From JBEKOF01 sp049513975 (GTDB lineage Bacteria > Verrucomicrobiota > Verrucomicrobiia > Limisphaerales > Palsa-1400): DNA of 14,905 nt. Shown here one piece after another: positions 1-6,466 of the stretch. The translations under genes were made by a program, and so were the position numbers. Location of the stretch: assembly GCA_049513975.1 (NCBI GenBank), contig JBEKVM010000137.1, positions 1 through 14,905 on the forward strand, read 5' to 3'. Position 1 is the stretch's first letter. Every line of letters begins with the position of its first letter. A model generated the notes under the pieces. That model had not been told where the DNA came from. It did not search any database and saw only the letters and a list, made by a program, of their open reading frames with translations.

Positions 1-120
1 CCGCCCCCCCGGCCCCAGGGCCAAGGCCCCTTGTAGATGCCCTCTGTACTGGATTGGACGTGATGATTGACGGTTGAAGCTGGCTGCGGCCGGCTTCGGT
101 TTTGGCAACGGCGGTGACGA
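1..120. other. Left edge, non-coding leader of the HTH gene
   Basis: No convincing coding region is visible here. A GC-rich self-complementary stretch lies near 17-30 (AGGGCC, two bases, then GGCCCCT), which could be the foot of a terminator for something left of the window, but no T-run is evident. The bases before the ATG at 121 contain GGCGGTGA, a weak ribosome-binding sequence about 4 nt from the start. Confidence 0.3.
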
Positions 121-471
121 ATGAAAGAAGAACAACAGCAATTTTTGAGATTGGTTGGACAGGCGCCCGCCCGGCTCACCGGGGAACAGGCGGCCTGGGT
201 GCTTGGTTGCCAGCCGCATGATGTGCCAGTCCTGGTCGCCGCCCGGCTGTTGAGGCCGTTGGGTAATCCGACGGCAAGTAGTGTGAAGTACTTTTCCAGG
301 TTGGAAATCATGGGCCTCGCGCAGGATCGTAGCTGGCTGGCGAGGGTGACGAATGCCGTCAATCAGCACTGGCAAACGAGGAATGCCCACAAGAAAAACC
401 GGTCTGTGAACGGGTCACAGAACGGTCCTTCCCGCCTGCTTGACGTGCCGACGGTTTCCGCCGTCGGTTGA
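121..471 (+). CDS. Small HTH (excisionase-like) DNA-binding protein
   Basis: This 116-residue protein has a compact helical core (about residues 8-75) followed by a basic, low-complexity tail. The stretch LTGEQAAWVLGCQPHDVPVL reads like the winged-helix/MerR-type fold of excisionases, where a helix that picks a 'tool' from the genome edge is followed by a recognition helix. LLRPLGNPTASSVKYFSRLE resembles the wing and following strand of such domains. The gene converges on the integrase, with only 5 bp between the two stop codons. A 7-bp hairpin (448-454 with 461-467) lies in its last codons and might end transcription. The position beside the integrase suggests a recombination directionality factor or a small regulator of the element. 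No specific family is recognised with certainty, and the function is inferred from fold-like pattern and context. Confidence 0.6.
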   Translation: MKEEQQQFLRLVGQAPARLTGEQAAWVLGCQPHDVPVLVAARLLRPLGNPTASSVKYFSRLEIMGLAQDRSWLARVTNAVNQHWQTRNAHKKNRSVNGSQNGPSRLLDVPTVSAVG

Positions 472-476
472 CGTTC

Positions 477-1523
477 TCAAGCGGCGGCGGCTGGCATTGG
501 CACAATCACGCCCTCGGCGGCGGCGAATTTCCTCTCATAATCCTCCAAGGTTGGAATCACCACTTGGGCTTTTCTTGCGTAGGCGCGATGCACAGCCTTG
601 CTTTGGTGCCCCAGAGCCTCCTGGGCGAATCTTTCCGGGTAGCCACAGGTCTTGGCGCGTTCCGCCCAGGCGTAGCGGTAGGAATGGAGGGTGATGCCCT
701 TGATCATCAACCGGCGGCAGGCGCGGGCGAATTCCGTTGCCCGGTGGCCCTCCCGCATCGGCTTGAGGTGGGGGAAGAGCGGACCCGATTGCGGGAGCGT
801 GTGGAAAACGGCCGCAAGCTCTTTGCCAAAACGGATGATCGAAGCGGTTCCGGTCTTGTGACGGTGGAAGCTGACGACCTTGTCGTGCCAGTCAATGTCC
901 TCTGCGGTCAAGGTCGCAAGGTCGGATTGAGCGCCGCCCAGGTGCCAGCAAAACTGGTAAAAGGCCCGGCGCTCCGGGTTCATTTCGGCGGTGATGATGG
1001 CTTCATGTTCTTCCCTGGTGATGGCCCGTTTGGCTTTGAACCGCACGGCAGGCCATTGGCGTTTGGGCACCAGCGGCCAGGCCAGCCAGTTCATGTCCAG
1101 GCAGAAGTTGTGCAGGCGGCGCAAATAAACGTTGGTCGAGACCGTGCCGCTTTGAAGAATCTTGAGCAACAGTTCGCCGGGGGTGTCAATGATGGTGCGG
1201 GGGAGCAACGGGGCAAGCGCCCTGTCTTTGGCGACGCGCAGCCAGCGTTGGCGGTTGGCTCCCTGCTTGCCTTCAAGCAGCGTTTGCATCGCCTGCTGCC
1301 AAGTGCGCGTCGTCAGGCCGCTGTCCGTGCCAGCCAGATAGGCTCTGGCGATTTGGAGGTTAAGCACCGGCTGGCGCTCGGCGGCGTTCTGGGCCTCGAT
1401 AATCTCTCTGGCCTCCTGCTCTCTGGTGGTGTGAAGACTGGCGCGCTTGCCAGTTTTCTTGTCAACAGAATAATAGATTCCGCCGCGGATGCCACGGAAG
1501 ATTAAGCGGTAACGTGCATTCAT
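477..1523 (-). CDS. Tyrosine-type site-specific recombinase (integrase)
   Basis: This 348-residue protein probably catalyses integration and excision of a mobile element at the neighbouring tRNA-Cys gene. The N-terminal 60 residues form a basic arm-binding-like region, followed by a SAM-like core-binding region (about 70-160) and a catalytic domain (about 165-335). Visible catalytic elements are the beta-hairpin Lys (HKTG, K223), the HxxR box (H280, R283 in LHSYR), the LGH box (H306) and the nucleophile Tyr (Y315 in VHRAY). The usual first arginine, expected in a TGxRxxE-like box, is replaced: the aligned segment reads GGAQSDLATL (196-205). The ATG at 1523 is preferred over an in-frame GTG at 1535 because GAGAGAAATT lies just before it. 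The tail is alanine-rich. Integrases with this GG-x-Q variant are, from memory, common in Verrucomicrobiota, so loss of activity should not be assumed. Confidence 0.88.
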   Translation of the reverse strand: MNARYRLIFRGIRGGIYYSVDKKTGKRASLHTTREQEAREIIEAQNAAERQPVLNLQIARAYLAGTDSGLTTRTWQQAMQTLLEGKQGANRQRWLRVAKDRALAPLLPRTIIDTPGELLLKILQSGTVSTNVYLRRLHNFCLDMNWLAWPLVPKRQWPAVRFKAKRAITREEHEAIITAEMNPERRAFYQFCWHLGGAQSDLATLTAEDIDWHDKVVSFHRHKTGTASIIRFGKELAAVFHTLPQSGPLFPHLKPMREGHRATEFARACRRLMIKGITLHSYRYAWAERAKTCGYPERFAQEALGHQSKAVHRAYARKAQVVIPTLEDYERKFAAAEGVIVPMPAAAA

Positions 1524-1699
1524 AATTTCTCTCACGTAACCGCGATGATAAAAGAGGCCGAACCCGAACCGTTAGCGAGTAACGGGAGAGTTACCCCCGG
1601 TTATCGCGAATTCTGACGGAGTACCAAAGTTGGTGTCCGTTTCGGTGTCCGTTTTGGACCTGGCCGCTCCCAACTCCTTGCTGCGCACGCAGTTGGAGA
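1524..1699. other. Integrase-tRNA spacer with direct repeats (candidate att region)
   Basis: This non-coding spacer lies between the integrase start and the tRNA-Cys 3' end. It holds two adjacent 12-bp direct repeats, GGTGTCCGTTTC at 1632-1643 and GGTGTCCGTTTT at 1644-1655, and a short inverted repeat GTAAC/GTTAC near 1579-1594. Integrases commonly bind short repeated arm sites beside the core site, so these are candidate recombinase-binding sites. The function is inferred from position only. Confidence 0.4.
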
Positions 1700-1774
1700 T
1701 GGAGGCGGGGGTCGGAATTGAACCGACGCATACAGCTTTTGCAGAGCCGTGCCTTACCACTTGGCTACCCCGCC
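1700..1774 (-). tRNA. tRNA-Cys (anticodon GCA)
   Basis: Read on the minus strand this folds as a complete tRNA. The 7-bp acceptor GGCGGGG pairs with CCCCGCC. There is a D arm GCC-AAGTGGTAA-GGC and an anticodon stem CGGCT/AGCTG around the loop CTGCAAA, giving anticodon GCA. The variable loop is TATGC and the T arm is GTCGG-TTCAATT-CCGAC. The discriminator base is T (U in RNA), typical for tRNA-Cys, and CCA is encoded (TGG at 1700-1702 on the plus strand). The mature body without CCA is 1703-1774. Its 3' end faces the integrase gene, the classical arrangement for integration into the 3' part of a tRNA gene. Confidence 0.96.
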
Positions 1775-1786
1775 CCATTCCTAAAA

Positions 1787-1814
1787 ATCGTACCGTTTTA
1801 TCCCGCTTAGGCAA
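1787..1814 (-). promoter_or_regulatory. Promoter of tRNA-Cys
   Basis: On the minus strand TTGCCT (-35, 1809-1814) and TACGAT (-10, 1787-1792) are separated by 16 bp. The -10 lies about 12 bp before the first base of the tRNA, which would give a short 5' leader. Both hexamers match the sigma-70 consensus well enough to be credible. No experimental evidence. Confidence 0.55.
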
Positions 1815-1859
1815 GCTAACTTTTGCGCGACAGCTGACTTTTGCCCCGCTGCCACCTCC

Positions 1860-3203
1860 CTATCCGGCCTGACTGATCCATTTCTTCCAGATCAGGGCGA
1901 AGCAGGGGGCGAAGTCGCCCGGCGTTCGGGCCAGCCAATGGTTGACTTCCGCCCGGGTGAACCAGGCCCCGCGCTCGATTTCTTCGGGGTGCAGGGTGAA
2001 GGGGCCTTCTGCTTCGCATTGGTATGCCCGGACAAATTCCTGGCCGGTTTCGGCGCAGGCGGCAATCTTGAACAAGGGCCGGGGCGGGACGGGGGCGCTC
2101 CAACCCAGTTCTTCGCGCAGTTCGCGCTCGGCGCCGCCGGCGTAGTCCTCCCCGCTGCCCAAATGGCCGGACGCGGAGGAATCCCAGACGCCCGGAAAAG
2201 TGTCCTTGGTCATGGAGCGCTTTTGCAGAAATATCCGGCCGCGCGAATCAAAAACCAGGACATGCACGGCCCGGTGCTTGTGGCCGTCGCGATGGACAAT
2301 CCGGCGCGGAAGCTGCCCGATGACCTCATCGCGGTCGTTGACAATATCAAAAATTTCGTCGGGCATCGCTGGCGCAGCTTGGGCGCCGCCCAGGATTTCG
2401 ACCAGGCGGACGAATTGTTCCAGGGTGACGGCTTCGGCGCGGATTTGCGGGGAGAGGGCCAGTTGCGCGAAGGCCCCGGCCAGCCGGGCCTCGGGCCAGT
2501 CTTGTTTGAGGAGTTTGAACATCATTTTTCGCCGCTGGGAAAAAGCGCGTTTGACAAGCGACGCAAACAGCGGTTGCCATTCGGGTTGAAGCAAGGGAAC
2601 GGGCCGCCGGATGAGCGTGACGCAGGCGCTTTCCACGTCCGGCTCCGGGAAGAAACAGGAGGGGGGGATTTTAAACCAGCCGGCGCATTGGCAGCGCAAT
2701 TGCAGGAGAAGGCCAAGTATTCCGTAGTGCTTGCTTCCGGCCTCGGCGGCAATGCGCCGGGCCACTTCGATTTGCAGGGTCGCCACCATCCGCTCCGGCG
2801 GGTTTTCCGCCTGGGCCAGTTCCACTAGCATGGAAGAGCCGGCCGAGTAGGGCAAATTGGACACCAGCTTCCAGCCGCCCCAGGAGCGGTGGGTTTTCAG
2901 GTAGCCGAGGGCATCCTCGTGCAGCAGTTGCAACCGGCTGGAGCCCGCGAATTTTTGTTGGAGGAAATCGAACAGGCGCCGGTCTTTCTCGATGGCCAGC
3001 ACTTGGGCGCCGCTCTGCAGAAGCGCTTCGGTCAGCGGACCCAGGCCGGGACCGATTTCCAGGATTTTGTCATCCGGCCCGGCCGCCGCGGCGGCCACGA
3101 TGCGGCGCACCTGGTTCTGGTCGTGCAAAAAATTTTGGCCGAGCGATTTTGACAGCTTTAAATCGCGTTCGGAAAGGATTTCCCGGATGTCGGTCAGGGT
3201 CAT
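1860..3203 (-). CDS. rsmA: RsmA (KsgA) 16S rRNA dimethyltransferase fused to a NUDIX domain
   Basis: This 447-residue reading frame carries two complete domains without a stop between them. Residues 1-271 are the SAM-dependent enzyme that dimethylates the two adjacent adenines near the 3' end of 16S rRNA. It shows SLGQNFLHDQN (19-29), SAM motif I ILEIGPGLG (47-55) and the catalytic NLPY (116-119), and ends in the usual C-terminal helical domain. Residues 280-447 form a NUDIX domain with a perfect box, G346-x5-E352-x7-R360-E361-L-x-E364-E365. Its general look is like the YfcD/IPP-isomerase-like branch of NUDIX proteins; the substrate is unknown. A linker of about eight residues (GGAQAAPA) joins them. 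The ATG at 3203 is chosen because AAAGGGGGC lies just upstream and the protein begins as RsmA usually does. An internal ATG (2366) could start a separate NUDIX protein, but no good ribosome-binding sequence precedes it. Confidence 0.92.
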   Translation of the reverse strand: MTLTDIREILSERDLKLSKSLGQNFLHDQNQVRRIVAAAAAGPDDKILEIGPGLGPLTEALLQSGAQVLAIEKDRRLFDFLQQKFAGSSRLQLLHEDALGYLKTHRSWGGWKLVSNLPYSAGSSMLVELAQAENPPERMVATLQIEVARRIAAEAGSKHYGILGLLLQLRCQCAGWFKIPPSCFFPEPDVESACVTLIRRPVPLLQPEWQPLFASLVKRAFSQRRKMMFKLLKQDWPEARLAGAFAQLALSPQIRAEAVTLEQFVRLVEILGGAQAAPAMPDEIFDIVNDRDEVIGQLPRRIVHRDGHKHRAVHVLVFDSRGRIFLQKRSMTKDTFPGVWDSSASGHLGSGEDYAGGAERELREELGWSAPVPPRPLFKIAACAETGQEFVRAYQCEAEGPFTLHPEEIERGAWFTRAEVNHWLARTPGDFAPCFALIWKKWISQAG

Positions 3204-3351
3204 GGGAAGCCCCCTTTCTTTTTTGAGCGTGCATTCGGACCATAAACCTGCCGCTGCTCGACAGACCTCCATCCAACAAATCGTGTCCGTTTCCTGTTCC
3301 CTCTCCGCTCCCATCCGATGGGAGGGGAGAGGGTTAGGGTGAGGTGAGGGT
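3204..3351. repeat. Intergenic REP-like palindrome (17-bp stem)
   Basis: Between the aminotransferase stop and the rsmA start lies a strong inverted repeat. The arm CCCTCTCCGCTCCCATC (3299-3315) pairs with GATGGGAGGGGAGAGGG (3317-3333) with one mismatch. It is flanked by the CTCACCCTAACCC sequence (minus strand), which I know as part of a widespread dispersed palindromic repeat that reads as PHPNPLPS when translated. It lies 19 bp past the aminotransferase stop on the transcribed strand, so it could stabilise or attenuate the transcript. No T-run follows, so it is not a standard intrinsic terminator. Confidence 0.6.
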
Positions 3352-4671
3352 TCATGGAAAGGGCAGATTTTTAAGGGCTTGCCCGAAGGCGCGCGCCGCG
3401 GCGGCCAGTTGGGGCCGGGTGATGACGAGCGGAGGGGTGAAGCTGATTGTATTGGAGTGTTCGCCTTCCGGCAGCACGATGAACCCGGCGCGCAACATGG
3501 CGCGCAGCACGCCCAGGGCCTCCTCGGTGGCAGGCGCGCCGCCGGGTTGGCGGATTTCCACGCCGGCCATGAGGCCCAGGCCGCGAATTTCAAATTGATA
3601 CGCCGACGGCGGAATTTGGGCGCGCAGTTCGCCCAGGAGAATTTCGCCGAGGGCGGCGCTGCGCTCCGGCAGGCGGCGGGTTTGGATCTCCTTGATCTGC
3701 GCCAGGGCCATGGCGCAGCCGACCGGATGGCCGAGGAAGGTGCTGGTATGGATGGCTTCGCCGGTCGAGCGCGGCCAGGCGGCATCCATAAGATCGGCGC
3801 GTCCGACGCAGGCGGAGAGGGGAAATCCCCCGGTGAGGGCCTTGCCCAGGCAAATCACGTCCGGCACGACGCCGCTGTGCTCGCAGGCGAACCATTTGCC
3901 GGTGCGGCCAAAGCCGGTGTAAATCTCGTCAAGTATAAGCGCCGCGCCAAACTCGCTGCAAAGATCGCGCAGCACGGGGAGAAAGCCGGCGGGCGGAACG
4001 TTGATGCCGCCGCGGGCCTGCACCGGCTCGGCCAGAATCGCGCCGAAGGGATTGGCTTTGTGCCATTTCCGAATCGTGCTCTCCAGCGCGGGCAGATCGG
4101 AGTCGCTTTTCGGAAAGGCGGCGAAGGAAGCGAAACGCGCCAGTTGCGGCAGAAAGCGAGCGCGAAAATAGGCCCGATGGGTCGCGTTGAGCGCGCCGTA
4201 ACCCAGTCCATGATACCCGCCCGTGAAGGCGAGTATGCGGGGCTTGCCGGTGGCCAGCAGCGCCGTTTTCAGGGCGGCCTCCACCGCCTCAAAACCGGAA
4301 TTGGTAAAAATGGTTTTGCCGGTCAGGCGCGACTCCGGGGGACGGGCCGCGGTCCAGCGTTCGAACGTGATGCGGCTGAGTTCGCGGGCCAGTTCGGCTT
4401 TGCGGGCATGGGGGTAAACGTCGCCCATGGCGTGGAGGAGAACCCCCATCTGCCGCCGCGCCGCCGCGACGACGCGCCGGTTGGCGTGGCCCGCCGCCGC
4501 CACCCCAAACGCCGCAGTCAAGTCGAGATATTTCCTGCCCGCCGCGTCCCGGACATGCACTCCCCCGGCCCGCTCCCACACGGCCGGCGCGGAAAGGTCC
4601 GGGGCGATGGCCAGGATGTTGGGCGATTCGTAGTCCCGCAGCAGCCTCAGGATTTTTTGCGTGCGGTTCAT
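3352..4671 (-). CDS. Class III PLP-dependent aminotransferase
   Basis: This 439-residue protein belongs to the pyridoxal-phosphate fold-type I, class III aminotransferases (acetylornithine/4-aminobutyrate/glutamate-semialdehyde relatives). Cofactor-site features are TNSGFEAVEAALK (123-135), GGYHG (151-155), the signature LDEIYTGFGRTG (247-258) with the PLP-binding Asp248, and Lys277 in CLGKALTGGFPLS, the residue that forms the internal aldimine. It is full length for the family. It starts one base after the queE stop (TGA-C-ATG on the minus strand), so the two are probably translationally coupled. The substrate cannot be read from the sequence: neither the neighbours nor an obvious motif fix it as argD, gabT or hemL, and hemL is unlikely because the hallmark sequence around its lysine differs. 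Confidence 0.88.
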   Translation of the reverse strand: MNRTQKILRLLRDYESPNILAIAPDLSAPAVWERAGGVHVRDAAGRKYLDLTAAFGVAAAGHANRRVVAAARRQMGVLLHAMGDVYPHARKAELARELSRITFERWTAARPPESRLTGKTIFTNSGFEAVEAALKTALLATGKPRILAFTGGYHGLGYGALNATHRAYFRARFLPQLARFASFAAFPKSDSDLPALESTIRKWHKANPFGAILAEPVQARGGINVPPAGFLPVLRDLCSEFGAALILDEIYTGFGRTGKWFACEHSGVVPDVICLGKALTGGFPLSACVGRADLMDAAWPRSTGEAIHTSTFLGHPVGCAMALAQIKEIQTRRLPERSAALGEILLGELRAQIPPSAYQFEIRGLGLMAGVEIRQPGGAPATEEALGVLRAMLRAGFIVLPEGEHSNTISFTPPLVITRPQLAAAARAFGQALKNLPFP

Positions 4672-4672
4672 G

Positions 4673-5407
4673 TCAGACTCCGCGCTCGTCCGGCGGCCAG
4701 ATGAATTTGTGCATTTGCAGTTGAAAACGCACGGGCAGGGCGTCGGCCATGATTCTTTCCACGAGTTCGCGCCGGGTGATGGCGCTTTGGCCGGCGGGAA
4801 CTTTTTTCAGCGATTTGTCCTGCTGGTGCGGCTGGAGGGGCGACACCCAGGAAAAAAGGACGGGACAGATTTTGGCAAGCTGGCGCGCGGCCAGTTGTTC
4901 CTTGGCCCACCCGTAATCCTGCGCCGTGCCGATGACGAACTTGATTTCGTCGCTGGCCTTGAGCAGAGGCAGATTCTGCCAGCGGTTGCGCCTGAGTTCG
5001 CCGCTGCTGGGGCATTTCAAGTCCATGATGCGATGCACGCGCGGGTCCACGGCGGCGATGTCCAGCGCGCCGCTGGTTTCCAAAAGGACGGTGTAGCCGG
5101 CGTCGCACAGCGACTTCATCAAGGGGAGCGAATTCTTTTGCAGGAGCGGCTCGCCGCCAGTTAGCTCGACTAGAGGAAGACGCGAACTGAGAACGGAGGA
5201 TTGCGAAGCGTGAAAGGGCGCGGCCAGTTCGGAGACGCGGGCGGTGATTTCGGCCAGGGACATCTTGCGGCCCTGGGTGAAGGCGTAGGCCGTGTCGCAA
5301 TAAGAGCAGCGCAAATTGCACGCCGTCAGCCGGATAAAAATGCAGGGCAGCCCCGCAAAAGTGCTTTCCCCCTGCAAGCTCAAATAAACTTCGTTGATGG
5401 TCAGCAC
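4673..5407 (-). CDS. queE: 7-carboxy-7-deazaguanine synthase (radical SAM)
   Basis: QueE turns 6-carboxytetrahydropterin into 7-carboxy-7-deazaguanine, the ring-contraction step of queuosine/7-deazaguanine biosynthesis. The 244-residue product begins with the typical INEVYLSLQGES segment and carries the Cx3CxxC cluster ligand set C30, C34, C37 (TACNLRCSYCDTAYAF) for the [4Fe-4S] cluster, then ELTGGEPLLQ (81-90), the SAM-binding GGEP. KFVIG and the C-terminal RFQLQMHKFIWP are also QueE-like. The reading frame runs upstream without an ATG in the right place. GTG at 5407 is chosen because it gives the standard family N terminus and lies just after the upstream gene's stop (5421); the ribosome-binding sequence is weak. 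It is about the usual family length. No other queuosine genes (queC, queD, queF) lie in the window. Confidence 0.9.
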   Translation of the reverse strand: MLTINEVYLSLQGESTFAGLPCIFIRLTACNLRCSYCDTAYAFTQGRKMSLAEITARVSELAAPFHASQSSVLSSRLPLVELTGGEPLLQKNSLPLMKSLCDAGYTVLLETSGALDIAAVDPRVHRIMDLKCPSSGELRRNRWQNLPLLKASDEIKFVIGTAQDYGWAKEQLAARQLAKICPVLFSWVSPLQPHQQDKSLKKVPAGQSAITRRELVERIMADALPVRFQLQMHKFIWPPDERGV

Positions 5408-5420
5408 TATGGAAATAATC

Positions 5421-6461
5421 TCAATTCCTTCGTGGGATGCGAATGGTTGCAGTTTTCCCCTGAACGCGAATCTCCTCTGGCGTCCAGGACAACTGAATGG
5501 TTTCCGGCGCAACGTCCTCATGTTTTGCCATCTCTGTGAGGGACGGACGAATGTAGCGTTCCAGAAAAACAGCCATGGTCTTGCCAGCCTTGGAATCCAT
5601 GTGCGCCCAGGCATCGGCACCGACATAGTGTTTGCCGCGATTTGTTTTGAAAGCTGCGATGAGTTCGTCCAGACGCGGTGAAGGGGTCGGGTCGAGAACG
5701 ATGAGCACGGGGGTCAAGCCGGCCGCGCAGGCTTCGCGGGGGAATGAAAGTTCTTCACCGAAGCGGCCCTGGCCGCTCGCCGCGATGGTGACGCGCAGTT
5801 TGAATTCGTAGGCGAATTGATTCTCGCCGTCGTAGCAGTCAATCTGCCGGCCTTCGCCGGTTGGTTCACCGCGCTCGTTCAGTCGTTTTACGGGTGAGCT
5901 TTTTGAGCTGAGAGCCTTGCCGCCCAGACAACTGGCAAGCACTGGCTCAAATAAATATCCGGTTTCCTGTGCTGAACGGTTGTCCACGTCGAAAATCCAT
6001 TTCCGCCAGACGAGCCACGAGGAGAGCAAGGCATCATCCACTCCGCCAAACTCCAGCAGGCTGCGCGGGCCGATCTGATTCATGGTTGGCTTTGGCTGGG
6101 TGGAAAGGATGCGTTGATACTTGAGCCGCCGTTTATGGAGGGTGGCCAGGTTCTCAAAATAGAGCCGGAAGTCGGCCTCGTGCGCAACACAGCATGCGAG
6201 GCTTTCCAAAAGGACTGTCGCGGAAGGACAGGCAGCTTGGGGTGTTTGGAACCATGCCAATGGGATTCGGTAGTAGTCGTCGCCGGGTGGAGCAACGGAG
6301 AGGTCCGGCAAATGGGAAATAGATGCAGCCACAGCCAAATCGCGGCAGCATTGAGCAAGCAGACAGAATAATTCGTTCTCGCAAAGCGCCACGCGGTCAT
6401 GACCGTTTCCGAGAATCCGGGCGGCGCTAAAGGTTTTCTTGATTTCGGCGGAAACAGGCAT
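5421..6461 (-). CDS. Putative type II restriction endonuclease, PD-(D/E)XK type
   Basis: The gene lies immediately downstream of a C5-cytosine methyltransferase gene and begins within a few bases of its stop, so it is very likely the cognate endonuclease. The 346-residue product has a candidate PD-(D/E)XK active site: D208 in GRQIDCYDG, then E219 and K221 in AYEFKLRV, with E172 (GYLFEPVL) as a possible extra acidic residue. The spacing of the Asp and ExK on adjacent strands fits the fold. The N-terminal 130 residues are helical and unrecognised. I could not assign a specificity; the ApaLI-like family is one guess from memory and is unconfirmed. Start: ATG at 6461 with GAGG close before it. 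An in-frame TTG at 6470 overlapping the methyltransferase stop is the alternative. Confidence 0.68.
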   Translation of the reverse strand: MPVSAEIKKTFSAARILGNGHDRVALCENELFCLLAQCCRDLAVAASISHLPDLSVAPPGDDYYRIPLAWFQTPQAACPSATVLLESLACCVAHEADFRLYFENLATLHKRRLKYQRILSTQPKPTMNQIGPRSLLEFGGVDDALLSSWLVWRKWIFDVDNRSAQETGYLFEPVLASCLGGKALSSKSSPVKRLNERGEPTGEGRQIDCYDGENQFAYEFKLRVTIAASGQGRFGEELSFPREACAAGLTPVLIVLDPTPSPRLDELIAAFKTNRGKHYVGADAWAHMDSKAGKTMAVFLERYIRPSLTEMAKHEDVAPETIQLSWTPEEIRVQGKTATIRIPRRN

Positions 6462-6466
6462 GGTCC

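Noticed and set aside
468..1505. A 345-codon plus-strand frame opposite the integrase
   Set aside because: Antisense to a protein with clear recombinase motifs; its own sequence has no recognisable domain.
1572..1872. Short frames across the tRNA-Cys gene
   Set aside because: They merely translate the tRNA and its flanks.
3204..3785. Upstream extension of the RsmA reading frame
   Set aside because: The extra codons overlap the aminotransferase gene in another frame and include translated repeat sequence. The Shine-Dalgarno and family N terminus place the start at 3203.
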